From contig CAVWFK010000026.1 of assembly GCA_963754235.1 (NCBI GenBank), positions 1 through 64,000 of the forward strand: a stretch of 64,000 nucleotides of DNA. The letters are read 5' to 3'. A program made the position numbers and the translations under genes. The notes beneath the pieces were generated by a model that saw only the letters and a list, made by a program, of their open reading frames with translations, did no database searches and was not told the DNA's origin. Shown one piece after another: positions 44,341 through 53,161 of this stretch. Positions within the stretch are counted from its first letter, which is position 1; every line of letters begins with the position of its first letter. The stretch comes from DATAYA01 sp963754235 (GTDB taxonomy: Bacteria; Pseudomonadota; Alphaproteobacteria; Acetobacterales; Acetobacteraceae).

Positions 44341-44370
44341 AGCTGCGCCAGGCCCGGTTTCTTTCTAGTG

Positions 44371-45222
44371 CTACCCCTTCACCGCCCCGAAGGACAGACC
44401 GCGCGCCAGGAAGCGCTGCACGAAGAACGACAGGATCACCGGCGGCGTCACGGCAAGCAAGGTGTTCACCGAGGCGACGTTGAAATCCACCCCGCGCGTC
44501 GAGCGCGAGGCCAGGATGAAGGCCGGCATCGTGGTGGCGTGCTGGGACGTCAGTGCGGATGCGAACAGCGCCTCGTTCCAGGTGAAGGCAAAGACGATCA
44601 CCGCGGATACGATCAGCCCATCCACTGACAGCGGCAGCGCGATCAGCCAGAAGATCTGCCAGGCGGAGGCACCCTCCACCTTCGCCGCGTCCTCCACCTC
44701 GGTGCTCACGTCGCGGAACACGTCGCGCATGATGACCACGGCGAAAGCCAGGTTGAAGGTCGAGTAGCACAGGATCAGGCCGGTCCAGGTGTCGATCAGG
44801 CCGAGTGCCACCATCATCAGGTAGAACGGGATCAGCACCACGGCGGGGGGCATCACGCGCTGCGAGAGAAACCAGAGCGTGATGTCGCGCGACCGGCGCG
44901 GGAAGAAGCGCGCCAGGCTGTAGGCCGCCGGCGTACCGAGGATCAGGACCAGCAGCGTCGTGCCAAGGCTGACGATCGTGCTGCTCAGCAGCGCCTGCCG
45001 CGCCTCGGGATCGCCCAGCACGTCATTCCACGAGTGCATGGTGGGCGCGAAGTCGAGGAACGGGATCATCGCACCGGCGCGGAACGTATCCGCCGTGGTC
45101 TTGAACGAGTTCACGATCGCCCACACCGCGGGGAAGATCACCCACGCCGCGGCGAGCACCAGCACGCAATAGACGACCACCCGTGTTGCGGGCCGCGCGC
45201 GAATCCAGAGGATGTTCCGCAT
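44371..45222 (-). CDS. Carbohydrate ABC transporter permease (MalG type)
   Basis: This is a 283-residue inner-membrane permease of the CUT1 family with six predicted helices. The EAA loop is EVEDAAKVEGASAWQIFWLIALPLS. The typical MalG-like end (FVQRFLARGLSFGAVKG) is present. It starts 12 nt after the partner permease and completes a binding protein-permease-permease operon. No ATPase gene lies in the window, so a shared or distant ATPase must energise it. The sugar or polyol substrate is unknown. Confidence 0.88.
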   Translation of the reverse strand: MRNILWIRARPATRVVVYCVLVLAAAWVIFPAVWAIVNSFKTTADTFRAGAMIPFLDFAPTMHSWNDVLGDPEARQALLSSTIVSLGTTLLVLILGTPAAYSLARFFPRRSRDITLWFLSQRVMPPAVVLIPFYLMMVALGLIDTWTGLILCYSTFNLAFAVVIMRDVFRDVSTEVEDAAKVEGASAWQIFWLIALPLSVDGLIVSAVIVFAFTWNEALFASALTSQHATTMPAFILASRSTRGVDFNVASVNTLLAVTPPVILSFFVQRFLARGLSFGAVKG

Positions 45223-45234
45223 GATGCCGCCCTG

Positions 45235-46185
45235 CTAATCCAGGTTTCGGCGCATCTGCCGGAAAAAGAAGGTGATGATCGCCGAGACCAGGATCAGGAA
45301 GATTACTCCCATGGCCGAACCCTTGCCGAAATCGAAGAACTGGATGGTCGTCAGGTAGTCCATGATGCTGAATACCTGCGTGCTAGTGCCCGGGCCGCCG
45401 CTGGTCAGTGCGAAGGGCAGACCGAACACCTTCAGCGCCTCGATCAGGCGCAGCAGGATCGCGATCGTCATCACCGGCCATGCCAGCGGGATCGCAAGCT
45501 GACGCATCACCTGCCAGTGGCTTGTCGCATCCAGGATGGCGACGTCGTAGAGCGTGTTGGGGATCGACCCGAGCGCCGCCAGTGCGATCAGGAACAGGAA
45601 TGGCGTCCAGCGCCAGATGTCCAGGATGATGGCGCCGAGCAGCCCGCCCCAGCCGGTGGAGAACCAGGGAATGTGGATGCCGAGCACGCCGAGCGCCATC
45701 GTGATCGGGCCGCCCTGCGAAGTATAGAGTGTCACGCCCAGATAGCCGATCGCCACCCCCATGGTGAACAGCGGCGCCGCCAGGATGCCACGGAAAATTT
45801 TGCTGCCCGGCGCACCCAGGTTGACCAGCCACGCCAGCACGAAACCCAGCACCAGTTCGATCGGCACCGCAACCGCATCGTAGATCGCGGTGATTGCGAT
45901 GCTGTGCCAGAACGCGCTCAATTCCAGAACGTTTGCGTAGTTGGTGAGGCCGACATAGCCGGTGATGCCACTGCCGAGCACATAATTCGCGAAGCTGAAA
46001 TGCACTACCGAAATCAGCGGGAAGAAGGTGAAGGCGACGACCCACGCGACGGCGGGCAGCAGCATGGCGTATTTGAACCACCCGCCGTCGTCATGGCGGC
46101 CGCGCCCGACCCTCCGGGCGGCCCTCGCGCGGGGCGTTCGCCTGGACAGCGTGGCCGCGCCAGCCCCCCGGATCGGCGTGTTCAC
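45235..46185 (-). CDS. Carbohydrate ABC transporter permease (MalF type)
   Basis: This is a permease of 316 residues from a GTG at 46185 that overlaps the binding-protein stop in a GTGA arrangement. The first 45 residues are a basic cytoplasmic tail; then come six helices starting FKYAMLLPAVAWVVAFTFFPL and an EAA loop near YDVAILDATSHWQVMRQLAIPLAW. Because of a 1-nt insertion in the upstream gene, this frame appears fused to the binding protein as one 866-codon frame. I treat that fusion as artefactual. Confidence 0.85.
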   Translation of the reverse strand: MNTPIRGAGAATLSRRTPRARAARRVGRGRHDDGGWFKYAMLLPAVAWVVAFTFFPLISVVHFSFANYVLGSGITGYVGLTNYANVLELSAFWHSIAITAIYDAVAVPIELVLGFVLAWLVNLGAPGSKIFRGILAAPLFTMGVAIGYLGVTLYTSQGGPITMALGVLGIHIPWFSTGWGGLLGAIILDIWRWTPFLFLIALAALGSIPNTLYDVAILDATSHWQVMRQLAIPLAWPVMTIAILLRLIEALKVFGLPFALTSGGPGTSTQVFSIMDYLTTIQFFDFGKGSAMGVIFLILVSAIITFFFRQMRRNLD

Positions 46186-47835
46186 CCCTTGAACGAGGCG
46201 GCGTAGAGGGCTTTCTGCTTGTCCCGCCCGTAGCGTTGGGTCACCGCCTCCCAGGATGATGCCGTCGCATCCAGCGCGTCCTTCGGCTTCTTCTGCCCGG
46301 CCAGCACTGCGGAGACATTCACGTCCAGTTCGTGCCAGGTACTCGGCGGTGCCGGGGATGCGGAGATATTCCTCCTGCGACGGCAGTGTCAGGTTCTCGT
46401 AGTACGCGTTCAAATACTGTGCGCAGTCGGCAGCGTTCCAGCCTTCCTTCTGCCACTCGGCGATCGTGCTGGTGCCCTCGGGCGGCAGGTATTCCCATTT
46501 CATGCTCGGCTGCACGCCGGTCCAGCCATGCGTGCAGTTGAAGAAGGCGTTCTTCTGGTTCGCCATGAAGGCCATGAAATCATACGCCGCCTCCTTGTGC
46601 TTCGACAGCCGCGACAGCACCGGATGCCAGGTACCGCCATTGACGTTGCCGACCTGGTTCAGCGAGTACTTCTTCCACTGCCCGGTGATCGGGTTAAACG
46701 CCTGCTCGGTGCCGGGGATTGGCCCACCGCCCATCTTGCCCTGCACCTTGGACGATTTCGGGTCCTGCGCCAGCGTCGGCAGGTCGCCCCAGGTCGGCTC
46801 CATCGCCGCGTGGCCGGCGAGAAACAAGTTCCAGCCCTGGCCCAGGGTCCAACTGATCTGCTCCGGCGGCCCGTTTTTCAGGAACTTCACGTAATCCTCG
46901 AGCGCCCGGACATGGCCCTCGGAGTTGATCAGCGGTTTCATCGTATCGGGGTGGAAATAAAAATACTTGTTGTCCGGAGAGACGACGTAAGGTGCCGCCA
47001 GGGTCAGGAAGTGGAAAAACCCCTGCTCGTTGACCTTGGCGTGCAGCGAGATGCCCCAATCCTTGCTGCCGTCGCCGTTCCAGTCCCAGCCGGTGAAGAA
47101 ATCCGCCAGGTCGTGCATGTGCGTCATCGTCTTGGGGGGCGCCGGCAGGTCGTAGCCGTGCTTCGCCTTGAACTTCGCCTGCGCGTCCTTGTCGGTGAAG
47201 ACGTCGTGCCGGTAATAGAGGCACTGCGCGTCGCCGTCGAACAGCGAGCCGTACACCTCGCCCTGCCAACTGTACAGCCGCCGCATCGGTGCCAGCCAGT
47301 CGTCCGGGTTCCAGTAGGAATAGCGCTTGTCGGCGAGATAGCTCTTGAGCGGGACGATGTACGGGTTCTTGGGCACGAAGAAGTCGCCATAGAACCAGCA
47401 GCCGGTCTGATAGGCGTCGTAGCGCCCGAGTCCGCTGGAGAGGTCGGCGAAAATCTGCGTGTGCAGCGTTTCGATCGGCACCTCGGCGACGTTGACGCGC
47501 CCGCCGGTCAGCGCCGCCCAGTGCTGGGCGTGGTATTTCACGCAGTCGCCGACGGTGGCTTTCACCGCCATGAAGTTGATCGTGGTGCCCTTGTACGGCT
47601 TGGTCTTCAGATAGGCGACGCGCTGCTTGCTGATCGGCGCCTCGTACGGCGAGATCGGGTCGGAGGGCAGCAGATCGGCATCCGCCGCCCAGGCCGGCCG
47701 TATCAGCTTGCCGAGAACGGCGGCCGAGAAGCCGAGTGCCGCGGCAAGCTGCATGAAACGGCGCCGGTCGATGCGGCCGCGGAAATAATCCTCCGCGACG
47801 GTCTTGAACTGATCCGCTTTGCTGGTATCGGCCAT
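46182..47835 (-). pseudogene. Sugar-type ABC transporter solute-binding protein gene with a 1-nt frameshift
   Basis: This is an extracellular solute-binding protein of the CUT1 type, about 550 residues if repaired. It has a twin-arginine signal (RIDRRRFMQLAAALGFSAAVL, cleavage after AWA). The frame is intact to ...RIPGTAEY. There an extra base in the GG at 46338-46339 shifts it, and the correct frame continues WHELDVNVSAVLAGQKKPKD to the TGA at 46184-46182. Without correction the protein runs through into the permease. This could be a true mutation or a sequencing error. An AGACGC/GCGTCT inverted repeat at 47856-47873 upstream could be an operator. Confidence 0.8.
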
Positions 47836-47990
47836 CCTGGCGCCCTCCCCTTCTTAGACGCGTTCTGGCGTCTCTGCGGCCGGTCACATGTATCGGGGTT
47901 GCCGGCTGCTGATGTTCCGCCCGCTCGCGGCGGGCTGTCAACGGAAAGCCGGCGCTTGCACGGCGGGGATCGGCAGCGCAGCGTGGCGGG

Positions 47991-49370
47991 ATGCACACGA
48001 TCGAAGCGGCGGCCGACGCGCTCGCGTCCGGCGCCACCACCGCCCGCGCGCTGGTCGAGGATTCTTTGGCCCGCATCGCCGACCCTTCGGGCGAGGGCAG
48101 CCGCACGTTCATTCGCGTCCATGCCGACGCGGCGCGTGCACAGGCGGACGCGACCGACGCGCTGCGCCGCGCTGGACGCGCGCCGGGAAGATATGCCGGC
48201 ATTCCCGTCAGCCTGAAGGATCTGCTCGACATCGCCGGCGAGACCACCGCCGCCGGCTCGCGCGCGCTGGCCGACGCGCCGCCGGCCGCCGCCCACGCGC
48301 CGGTGGTCGCCCGCCTGCTGGCGGCGGGCTTCATCTCGGTCGGGCGGACCAACATGACCGAGTTCGCCTATTCCGGCCTCGGCCTCAACCCGCATTTCGG
48401 CACCCCGCGCGCGCCGTGGGACCGGCCCGGCCCGGATGCAACTGGGGGGCGCGTCCCGGGCGGCAGCTCGTCCGGCGCCGCGGTCTCGATCAGCGACGGC
48501 ATGGCGCTGGCGGCGATCGGCACCGATACCGGCGGGTCGTGCCGCATCCCGGCCGCGTGCTGCGGGGTGGTGGGATACAAGCCGACCGCGCGCCGGGTGC
48601 CGATTGCGGGCGTGCTGCCGCTTGCGCCCACGCTCGATTCGGTGGGGCCGCTCGCGAACACCGTCGCCTGCTGCGCAATCGTCGATGCGGTGATCGCGGG
48701 CGAGACGCCCGCGCCACCCGTGCCGGCGCCGGTCGCGGGGCTGCGGCTCCTGGTCGCGGAGAATTTCTTCCTCGACGCACTGGACGGGGCGGTGGCTGCT
48801 GCGTTCGAGCGCTCGCTCGCGGCGCTGTCCGCGGCCGGCGCGCGGATCGAGCGGCGGCGCCTGCCGGTGCTGGACGGTGCGCGCGAGGTCAATCGCGGCG
48901 GCGGGTTCAGCCCGCCCGAGGCTTATGCCTGGCACCGCGACCTGATCGCCCGGCGCGGGCCGGAGTACGACCCGCGCGTGCGCACCCGCATCGAGCGCGG
49001 CGCCGGGATGGCGGCGCACGAATACGTGGCACTGGTCGCCGCGCGCGCCCGGCTGCGGCACGAGGCGGATGCCGCGACGGCGGGGTTCGATGCGCTGCTG
49101 GCGCCGACGATGCCGGTCGTGCCGCCGCGGATCGACGCACTCGCGGATGACGAGGACTATCTGCGCACGAACATGCTGATGCTGCGCAACACGGCCGTGG
49201 CCAATTTCCTCGACCGCTGCGCGATCAGCCTGCCGATGCACCGGGCGGGCGAGGCGCCGGCGGGGCTGATGCTGATCGGCGAGACGATGGGCGACGCGCG
49301 GCTGTTCGCGGTGGCGGCGGCGGTGGAGCGGGTGGTGCGAGGCCAGGCAGGCGCTCTGTGGAGCACCTGA
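47991..49370 (+). CDS. Amidase signature family hydrolase
   Basis: This is a 459-residue amidase. The Ser-cisSer-Lys triad is visible: Lys76 in VSLKDLLD, serines in PGGSSSGAAV (159-161) and nucleophile Ser183 in TDTGGSCRIPAA. GYKPTARRVP and the C-terminal LMLIGE are family-like. Substrates range from short amides to indoleacetamide and allophanate and cannot be fixed here. It is divergent from the ABC importer (155-nt gap) and overlaps the following hydrolase gene by 13 nt, suggesting a joint catabolic role with the transported compound. Confidence 0.87.
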   Translation: MHTIEAAADALASGATTARALVEDSLARIADPSGEGSRTFIRVHADAARAQADATDALRRAGRAPGRYAGIPVSLKDLLDIAGETTAAGSRALADAPPAAAHAPVVARLLAAGFISVGRTNMTEFAYSGLGLNPHFGTPRAPWDRPGPDATGGRVPGGSSSGAAVSISDGMALAAIGTDTGGSCRIPAACCGVVGYKPTARRVPIAGVLPLAPTLDSVGPLANTVACCAIVDAVIAGETPAPPVPAPVAGLRLLVAENFFLDALDGAVAAAFERSLAALSAAGARIERRRLPVLDGAREVNRGGGFSPPEAYAWHRDLIARRGPEYDPRVRTRIERGAGMAAHEYVALVAARARLRHEADAATAGFDALLAPTMPVVPPRIDALADDEDYLRTNMLMLRNTAVANFLDRCAISLPMHRAGEAPAGLMLIGETMGDARLFAVAAAVERVVRGQAGALWST

Positions 49371-50221
49371 CCATCCAGGCACGGGGCGCCGACTTCCATG
49401 TGGCACGATCCGGACGCGGGCGACCGTTGCTTCTGCTGCACGGCTGGCCGGAGTTCTGGCTCACCTGGGAGCCGGTGATGCAACGCCTCGCCGATCGCCG
49501 GCTCGTGATCGCGCCGGACCTGCGCGGCTTCGGCGACAGCGACAAGCCGCAAGGTGCGTGGGGTGCGGAGGACCATGCGGCCGACATGCTCGCACTCGCG
49601 GACGCCCTCGGCCTCGCCCGGTTCGGAATGGTCGGGCACGATGTCGGGGGCGCGGTCATGCAGTCGCTGGCGCGCAAGGCACCTGATCGTCTGACCGGGC
49701 TTTTTTTCTTCGATTTCGTCTATCCCGGCATCGGCGCCCGCATGGGCACGCCGGACCGGCTGAACGAGATCTGGTATCAATCCTTCCATCAGATGGAGAT
49801 GGCGCCGGCCCTGGTCGGCGCCTCGGCCGAGAGTTGCCGCCGCTATATCGGTCACTTCCTTCGGCACTGGGCGCATCGCAAGGACGCGTTCGACGACGTG
49901 CTCGCGGCGTTCGCCGAGAACTTCCTCAAGCCCGGCAATCTGGCGGGCGGCTTCGCTTATTATCGCGCCGCCCATGCCGGCCGCATCGCGATGATGCAGG
50001 GCGAGGCGTCCGCATTGCCGCCGATCGCGACCCCCACCTGCGTGCGATGGGCCGAGCACGACCCGCTGTTCCCCTACGCCTGGACCGATCGGCTCGGCGA
50101 GACCTTTACGACGCTCGATCTGGCGCCGTTTCCCGATGTCGGCCATTTTCCGCACCGCGAAGATCCCGACCGCGCCGGCGCCGAAATCGCGGCTTTCTTC
50201 GACCGGATCGAGGTCGTATAG
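49358..50221 (+). CDS. Alpha/beta hydrolase, epoxide hydrolase/haloacetate dehalogenase-like
   Basis: This is a 287-residue alpha/beta hydrolase with oxyanion motif LLHGWPEFWLTW, DLRGFGDSDKP, nucleophile elbow GHDVGG (Asp95) and catalytic His in PDVGHFPHRE. An aspartate nucleophile points to epoxide hydrolases, haloalkane dehalogenases and haloacetate dehalogenases rather than esterases. The GTG start lies 13 nt inside the amidase 3' end, so the genes are coupled. Confidence 0.85.
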   Translation: MEHLTIQARGADFHVARSGRGRPLLLLHGWPEFWLTWEPVMQRLADRRLVIAPDLRGFGDSDKPQGAWGAEDHAADMLALADALGLARFGMVGHDVGGAVMQSLARKAPDRLTGLFFFDFVYPGIGARMGTPDRLNEIWYQSFHQMEMAPALVGASAESCRRYIGHFLRHWAHRKDAFDDVLAAFAENFLKPGNLAGGFAYYRAAHAGRIAMMQGEASALPPIATPTCVRWAEHDPLFPYAWTDRLGETFTTLDLAPFPDVGHFPHREDPDRAGAEIAAFFDRIEVV

Positions 50222-50246
50222 CCGAGGCGTCCCACCGGGTACTTGT

Positions 50247-50330
50247 CATCCCCGCGAAGGCCGGCCGCCGTCATGGTCGCAAGGCCGACCATCCCTCATC
50301 CACTCCTGCGCGGCTTCCTCGACGGGGATG
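50247..50330. repeat. Extragenic palindrome related to the intron-target repeat
   Basis: Outer arms CATCCCCG (50247-50254) and CGGGGATG (50323-50330) enclose an inner stem ATGGTCG/CGACCAT around 50273-50292. The inner stem resembles ATGGTCGGC/GCCGACCAT at 62452-62473, the element beside which the group II intron inserted. It lies between the hydrolase gene and brnA. Confidence 0.65.
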
Positions 50331-50340
50331 TATCAACGAG

Positions 50341-50637
50341 TCATTTGCTGTGCCGTGGCATGTGTTGGCGCAACACCTCGTTCATGTGCGCCTGCCAGCC
50401 GGGGCCTTCCCGACGGTAAGCCTCCACCACATCGGGGTCTAACCGCAGCGTTTGGTTGATCTTGCGGTCAGCCTTTGCAGGCCGGCCAGGGCCACGCCTC
50501 AGTGCTTCCGCCGCCTTTGCGCCGAACTTCTCCGCGATGACCTCCAGCGCGGGGCGCGCAGTGCGGATCTCCTCGCGGGTCCATTCGGGGTTGTCTTCAT
50601 CCGGGCGTGAAGCCGCGTCATCCTTTCTCTTGCTCAT
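50341..50637 (-). CDS. brnA: BrnA-family antitoxin
   Basis: This is a 98-residue protein from the ATG at 50637 (MSKRKDDAASRPDEDNPEWT). The C-terminal ribbon-helix-helix region (KINQTLRLDPDVVEAYRREGPGWQAHMNEVLRQ) is typical of BrnA, which neutralises BrnT and autorepresses. It overlaps the end of brnT by 20 nt. Since brnT has lost its normal 5' end, the antitoxin may be unneeded or depend on a new promoter. Confidence 0.85.
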   Translation of the reverse strand: MSKRKDDAASRPDEDNPEWTREEIRTARPALEVIAEKFGAKAAEALRRGPGRPAKADRKINQTLRLDPDVVEAYRREGPGWQAHMNEVLRQHMPRHSK

Positions 50638-50845
50638 ACCAACCCACCTCTTTCCGGTTAGCCTTGCGGAAGCTGATGACATGAATGGCATCGCCCCGCA
50701 TTGTGATAACGGCGACATGCAATCGCTGTCTCAGCAACGCCAGCACCCGCAAGCGCGTCTCGCCGTAATCCTTCCGCATATCCTCCTGCGATACAGCCGT
50801 CTCCCAATCGAGGTCGGCCACCCGCTTGAACGACAGGCCGCGCTC
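50618..50845 (-). pseudogene. brnT: BrnT toxin gene with eroded 5' end
   Basis: The frame from about 50845 to the TGA at 50618 gives ERGLSFKRVADLDWETAV, then YGETRLRVLALLRQRL and ending ISFRKANRKEVGWYEQEKG, a good BrnT body. BrnT toxins begin with a short strand of the type xFxWDPxKxxxNxxKHGLSF. Here the upstream codons in this frame (GGDGTRVQAP) do not match and include no usable start. Pieces resembling the missing part (WDAS, FKRLS) lie in the other two frames. The gene appears to have decayed where the plus-strand phosphatase gene begins. Confidence 0.6.
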
Positions 50846-50890
50846 AGGCGCTTGAACTCGCGTCCCATCTCCGCCCCACCCCCTCGCCGA

Positions 50891-51562
50891 ATGGACTCGA
50901 TCTTCACCGGCGACCTCGCCTCCCGTCGCGGGCGGGCGGTCGCCTGGGCCGACAGCCTGCTGGTCGATCATGGCCTGATCCGGCTCGCCTGGAGCAACGC
51001 CGCTTGCGTGATCCCGGGCCGGCTCTATCGCAGCAATCACCCCTCCCCTCGCCGCCTCGTCGCCCAGGCGCGCCGCCTTGGCCTGCGCAGCGTCATCAGC
51101 CTGCGCGGCCCCACCGGCAACGGTTCCGACGCGCTGCTGCGCGAGGCCGCCGCGCGGCTCGGCCTGACGGTGTTCGACGCGCCGCTCGACAGCGGCCGTC
51201 CGCCCAGTCGCGAGCGCGTGCTGTGCCTGCTCGATACTTTCGCCGCGATGCCAGAGCCGGCACTGATCTTCTGCAAATCGGGCGCCGACCGCGCGGGCTT
51301 CGCCGCGGCCCTGTTCGTGCTGCACGCCGGCGGAGCGCTGGCGGCGGCCGAGGCGCAGCTCTCGTGGCGGTTCGGGCATCTGCGCCGCTCGCGCGCCGGC
51401 GTGCTGGATGCGCTGCTCGCCCGCTACGGCGCCGAGACCGGCGGCCGGCAATCCTTCGCCGACTGGGTGCGCCACGACTATGACCCCGAAGCGGTGCAGC
51501 GCGACTTCCGGGCGGGGCGCATCGCCGGCTTCGTCAACGACCGAGTGCTAGCGCGCGAGTAG
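50891..51562 (+). CDS. Dual-specificity/tyrosine phosphatase-like protein
   Basis: This is a 223-residue protein of the cysteine-phosphatase fold. The P-loop IFCKSGADRAGF contains the CX5R catalytic signature (Cys near 129), and an upstream YRSNHPSPRRLVAQARRLGLRSVISLRG segment is typical of this bacterial group. It may act on phospho-tyrosine, phosphoinositide-like or other phosphoesters; the substrate is not known. It is encoded head-to-head with the damaged brnT. Confidence 0.75.
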   Translation: MDSIFTGDLASRRGRAVAWADSLLVDHGLIRLAWSNAACVIPGRLYRSNHPSPRRLVAQARRLGLRSVISLRGPTGNGSDALLREAAARLGLTVFDAPLDSGRPPSRERVLCLLDTFAAMPEPALIFCKSGADRAGFAAALFVLHAGGALAAAEAQLSWRFGHLRRSRAGVLDALLARYGAETGGRQSFADWVRHDYDPEAVQRDFRAGRIAGFVNDRVLARE

Positions 51563-51595
51563 CTGTCAGCCAACGCCAGATCAGCCAAGGCCAGA

Positions 51596-52573
51596 TCAGG
51601 CAAGATTTGGCGCCAGCGCCACCCCGCCCGCGCGGTAGTAGCGCGCCGCCCCCGGATGGAACGGCAGGAAACCGTCCAGACGTGCATTGGCCGCAATCGT
51701 CTGCGCCGCCTCCGGTCCCGCCGCCCGCATCGCCGCGGGCGCGCCCAGAACCGCCGCAACCGCGCGATAGACGAGATCGTCGGGAAGACCGGCGCGACCG
51801 ATCGCGAAGTTGAATATGCCCACGCTGGGCAGGTCGGCCTCCAGCCCGCGATAGGTGCCGCGCGCCACGAGATCGGGCGAGAGTTCAGGCAGCGACGCCG
51901 TCAATCTCGCGATCTCGGCCGGTGCCGGGCCGAAGAACGTCATCGGCGTGCGTGCCGCTGCCTCGGCATAGGCCGGGATCGGTGCTCCAGCCGCCACCAG
52001 GCAGGCATCCAGCGCGCCGGCCGCAACCATCCGCGCCTGATCCGCGATCGTGCCGAACGCCACCCGCACGCCGCCGACGCCGAGCAGCCGCAGCATCGCC
52101 GGCACATAAAGCCCGGCGGTGCCGCCGCGCGGACCTACGCCCACGCGCCTCCCGGCAAGCGACGCCAGCGAGACGATGCCCGCGCCACGCCGCGCCATGC
52201 CCTAGAACGGTGTGTCATACATCGGGAACAGCGCGCGGAAGCCGTGCAGCTTCACGCCCCCGGTCCACTCGCCGACACCCTCCCAGGCCTGGCGCGCAAC
52301 GCCCATCGAGGTCATGCCGAGATCGACGACACCGCGCTCGAGCAGCAGGATGTTCTCTCGCGGCCCCTGGGTCGCGCGGTAGGAGACAGGAAGGCCGGTC
52401 GCCCGCGCCACCAGCCTGCCCCAGACCGGGCCATAGATGGCGTAGGTGCCGCCGGGGCCGGCCGTGCTCATCGACAGCGCTGCGGGCCAGCCCGCCTGGC
52501 CATGCACCTGCGCGGGGGCCCGAAGCGGCGCCAGCACCATCGTTGCAGCGGCCAGCAGGTCGCGCCGTTGCAT
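51596..52573 (-). pseudogene. TAXI-family TRAP transporter binding protein, interrupted by an in-frame TAG
   Basis: From the ATG at 52573 (MQRRDLLAAATMVLAPL, signal peptide; GGAGGG upstream) the frame gives AALSMSTAGPGGTYAIYGPVW and ...FPMYDTPF, then TAG at 52204-52202. The same frame continues GMARRGAGIVSLASLAGRRVGVGPRGGTAG to a stop at 51596. Together they make one normal 325-residue TAXI binding protein. A single C-to-T change (CAG to TAG) would explain the break. No TRAP membrane subunit is adjacent. An ATG at 52198 could allow reinitiation of the second half, but not export. Confidence 0.85.
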
Positions 52574-52652
52574 CCGTTCCGGTTCTCCCTCCGGCGCAGC
52601 TTGCCGCAGCTTGCGCCGTTGGTGCAAACCACGACACGGAAGGCCGGTCGCA

Positions 52653-53078
52653 ATGCTGCATCTGATCAAGCTGGCCGTCGGCGCGCGCGACATCGCCGAT
52701 CTGCGCGCGTTTCAGGCCGAGCGCGCCCGCCTGGCGCCGCCGCTGCGCCACCGGACCCGCAACATGCCGCGGCGGCGGGATGAGATCGTCGGCGGCGGCG
52801 GCTCGATGTTCTGGGTGATCGCGGGCGTGATCGCCGTCCGGCAGCGTATCGTCGATATCCGCGCCGACACCTGGGATGACGGCAGCGCTTGCGCCGCCCT
52901 GGTGCTCGATGCCGCTGTCGTGCCGGTACGCGGGCGGGCGATGAGGCCGTTTCAGGGCTGGCGCTACCTCGATCCGGCCGCCGCCCCGCCCGATCTCGGC
53001 GCCATCGGCGAGGCGGCCGGCGTGTCGGACCTGCCCCCCGCCTTGCTGCGTGAGCTGCGGGCACTCTGCCTGCTCTGA
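52653..53078 (+). CDS. DUF1489 family protein
   Basis: This is a 141-residue protein with the DUF1489 pattern (MLHLIKLAVGARDIADLRAF, TRNMPRRRDEIVGGGGSMFWVI, RPFQGWRYLDPAAAPPDL). This family is essentially alphaproteobacterial and of unknown function. It stands alone between the broken TAXI gene and the hydrogenase-like operon. Confidence 0.9.
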   Translation: MLHLIKLAVGARDIADLRAFQAERARLAPPLRHRTRNMPRRRDEIVGGGGSMFWVIAGVIAVRQRIVDIRADTWDDGSACAALVLDAAVVPVRGRAMRPFQGWRYLDPAAAPPDLGAIGEAAGVSDLPPALLRELRALCLL

Positions 53079-53161
53079 ACCTGTTCTGAGGCGGCCTTCC
53101 GCCGACTCGCCGGACACCAATAGCGTCAACCCGTGTCCAACCCACCGCGCCGGCGGCCGTC

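Noticed and set aside
45235..47835. A single 866-residue binding protein-permease fusion
   Set aside because: The junction region matches neither family in that frame. A one-base correction restores a normal binding-protein end and a GTGA-coupled permease start.
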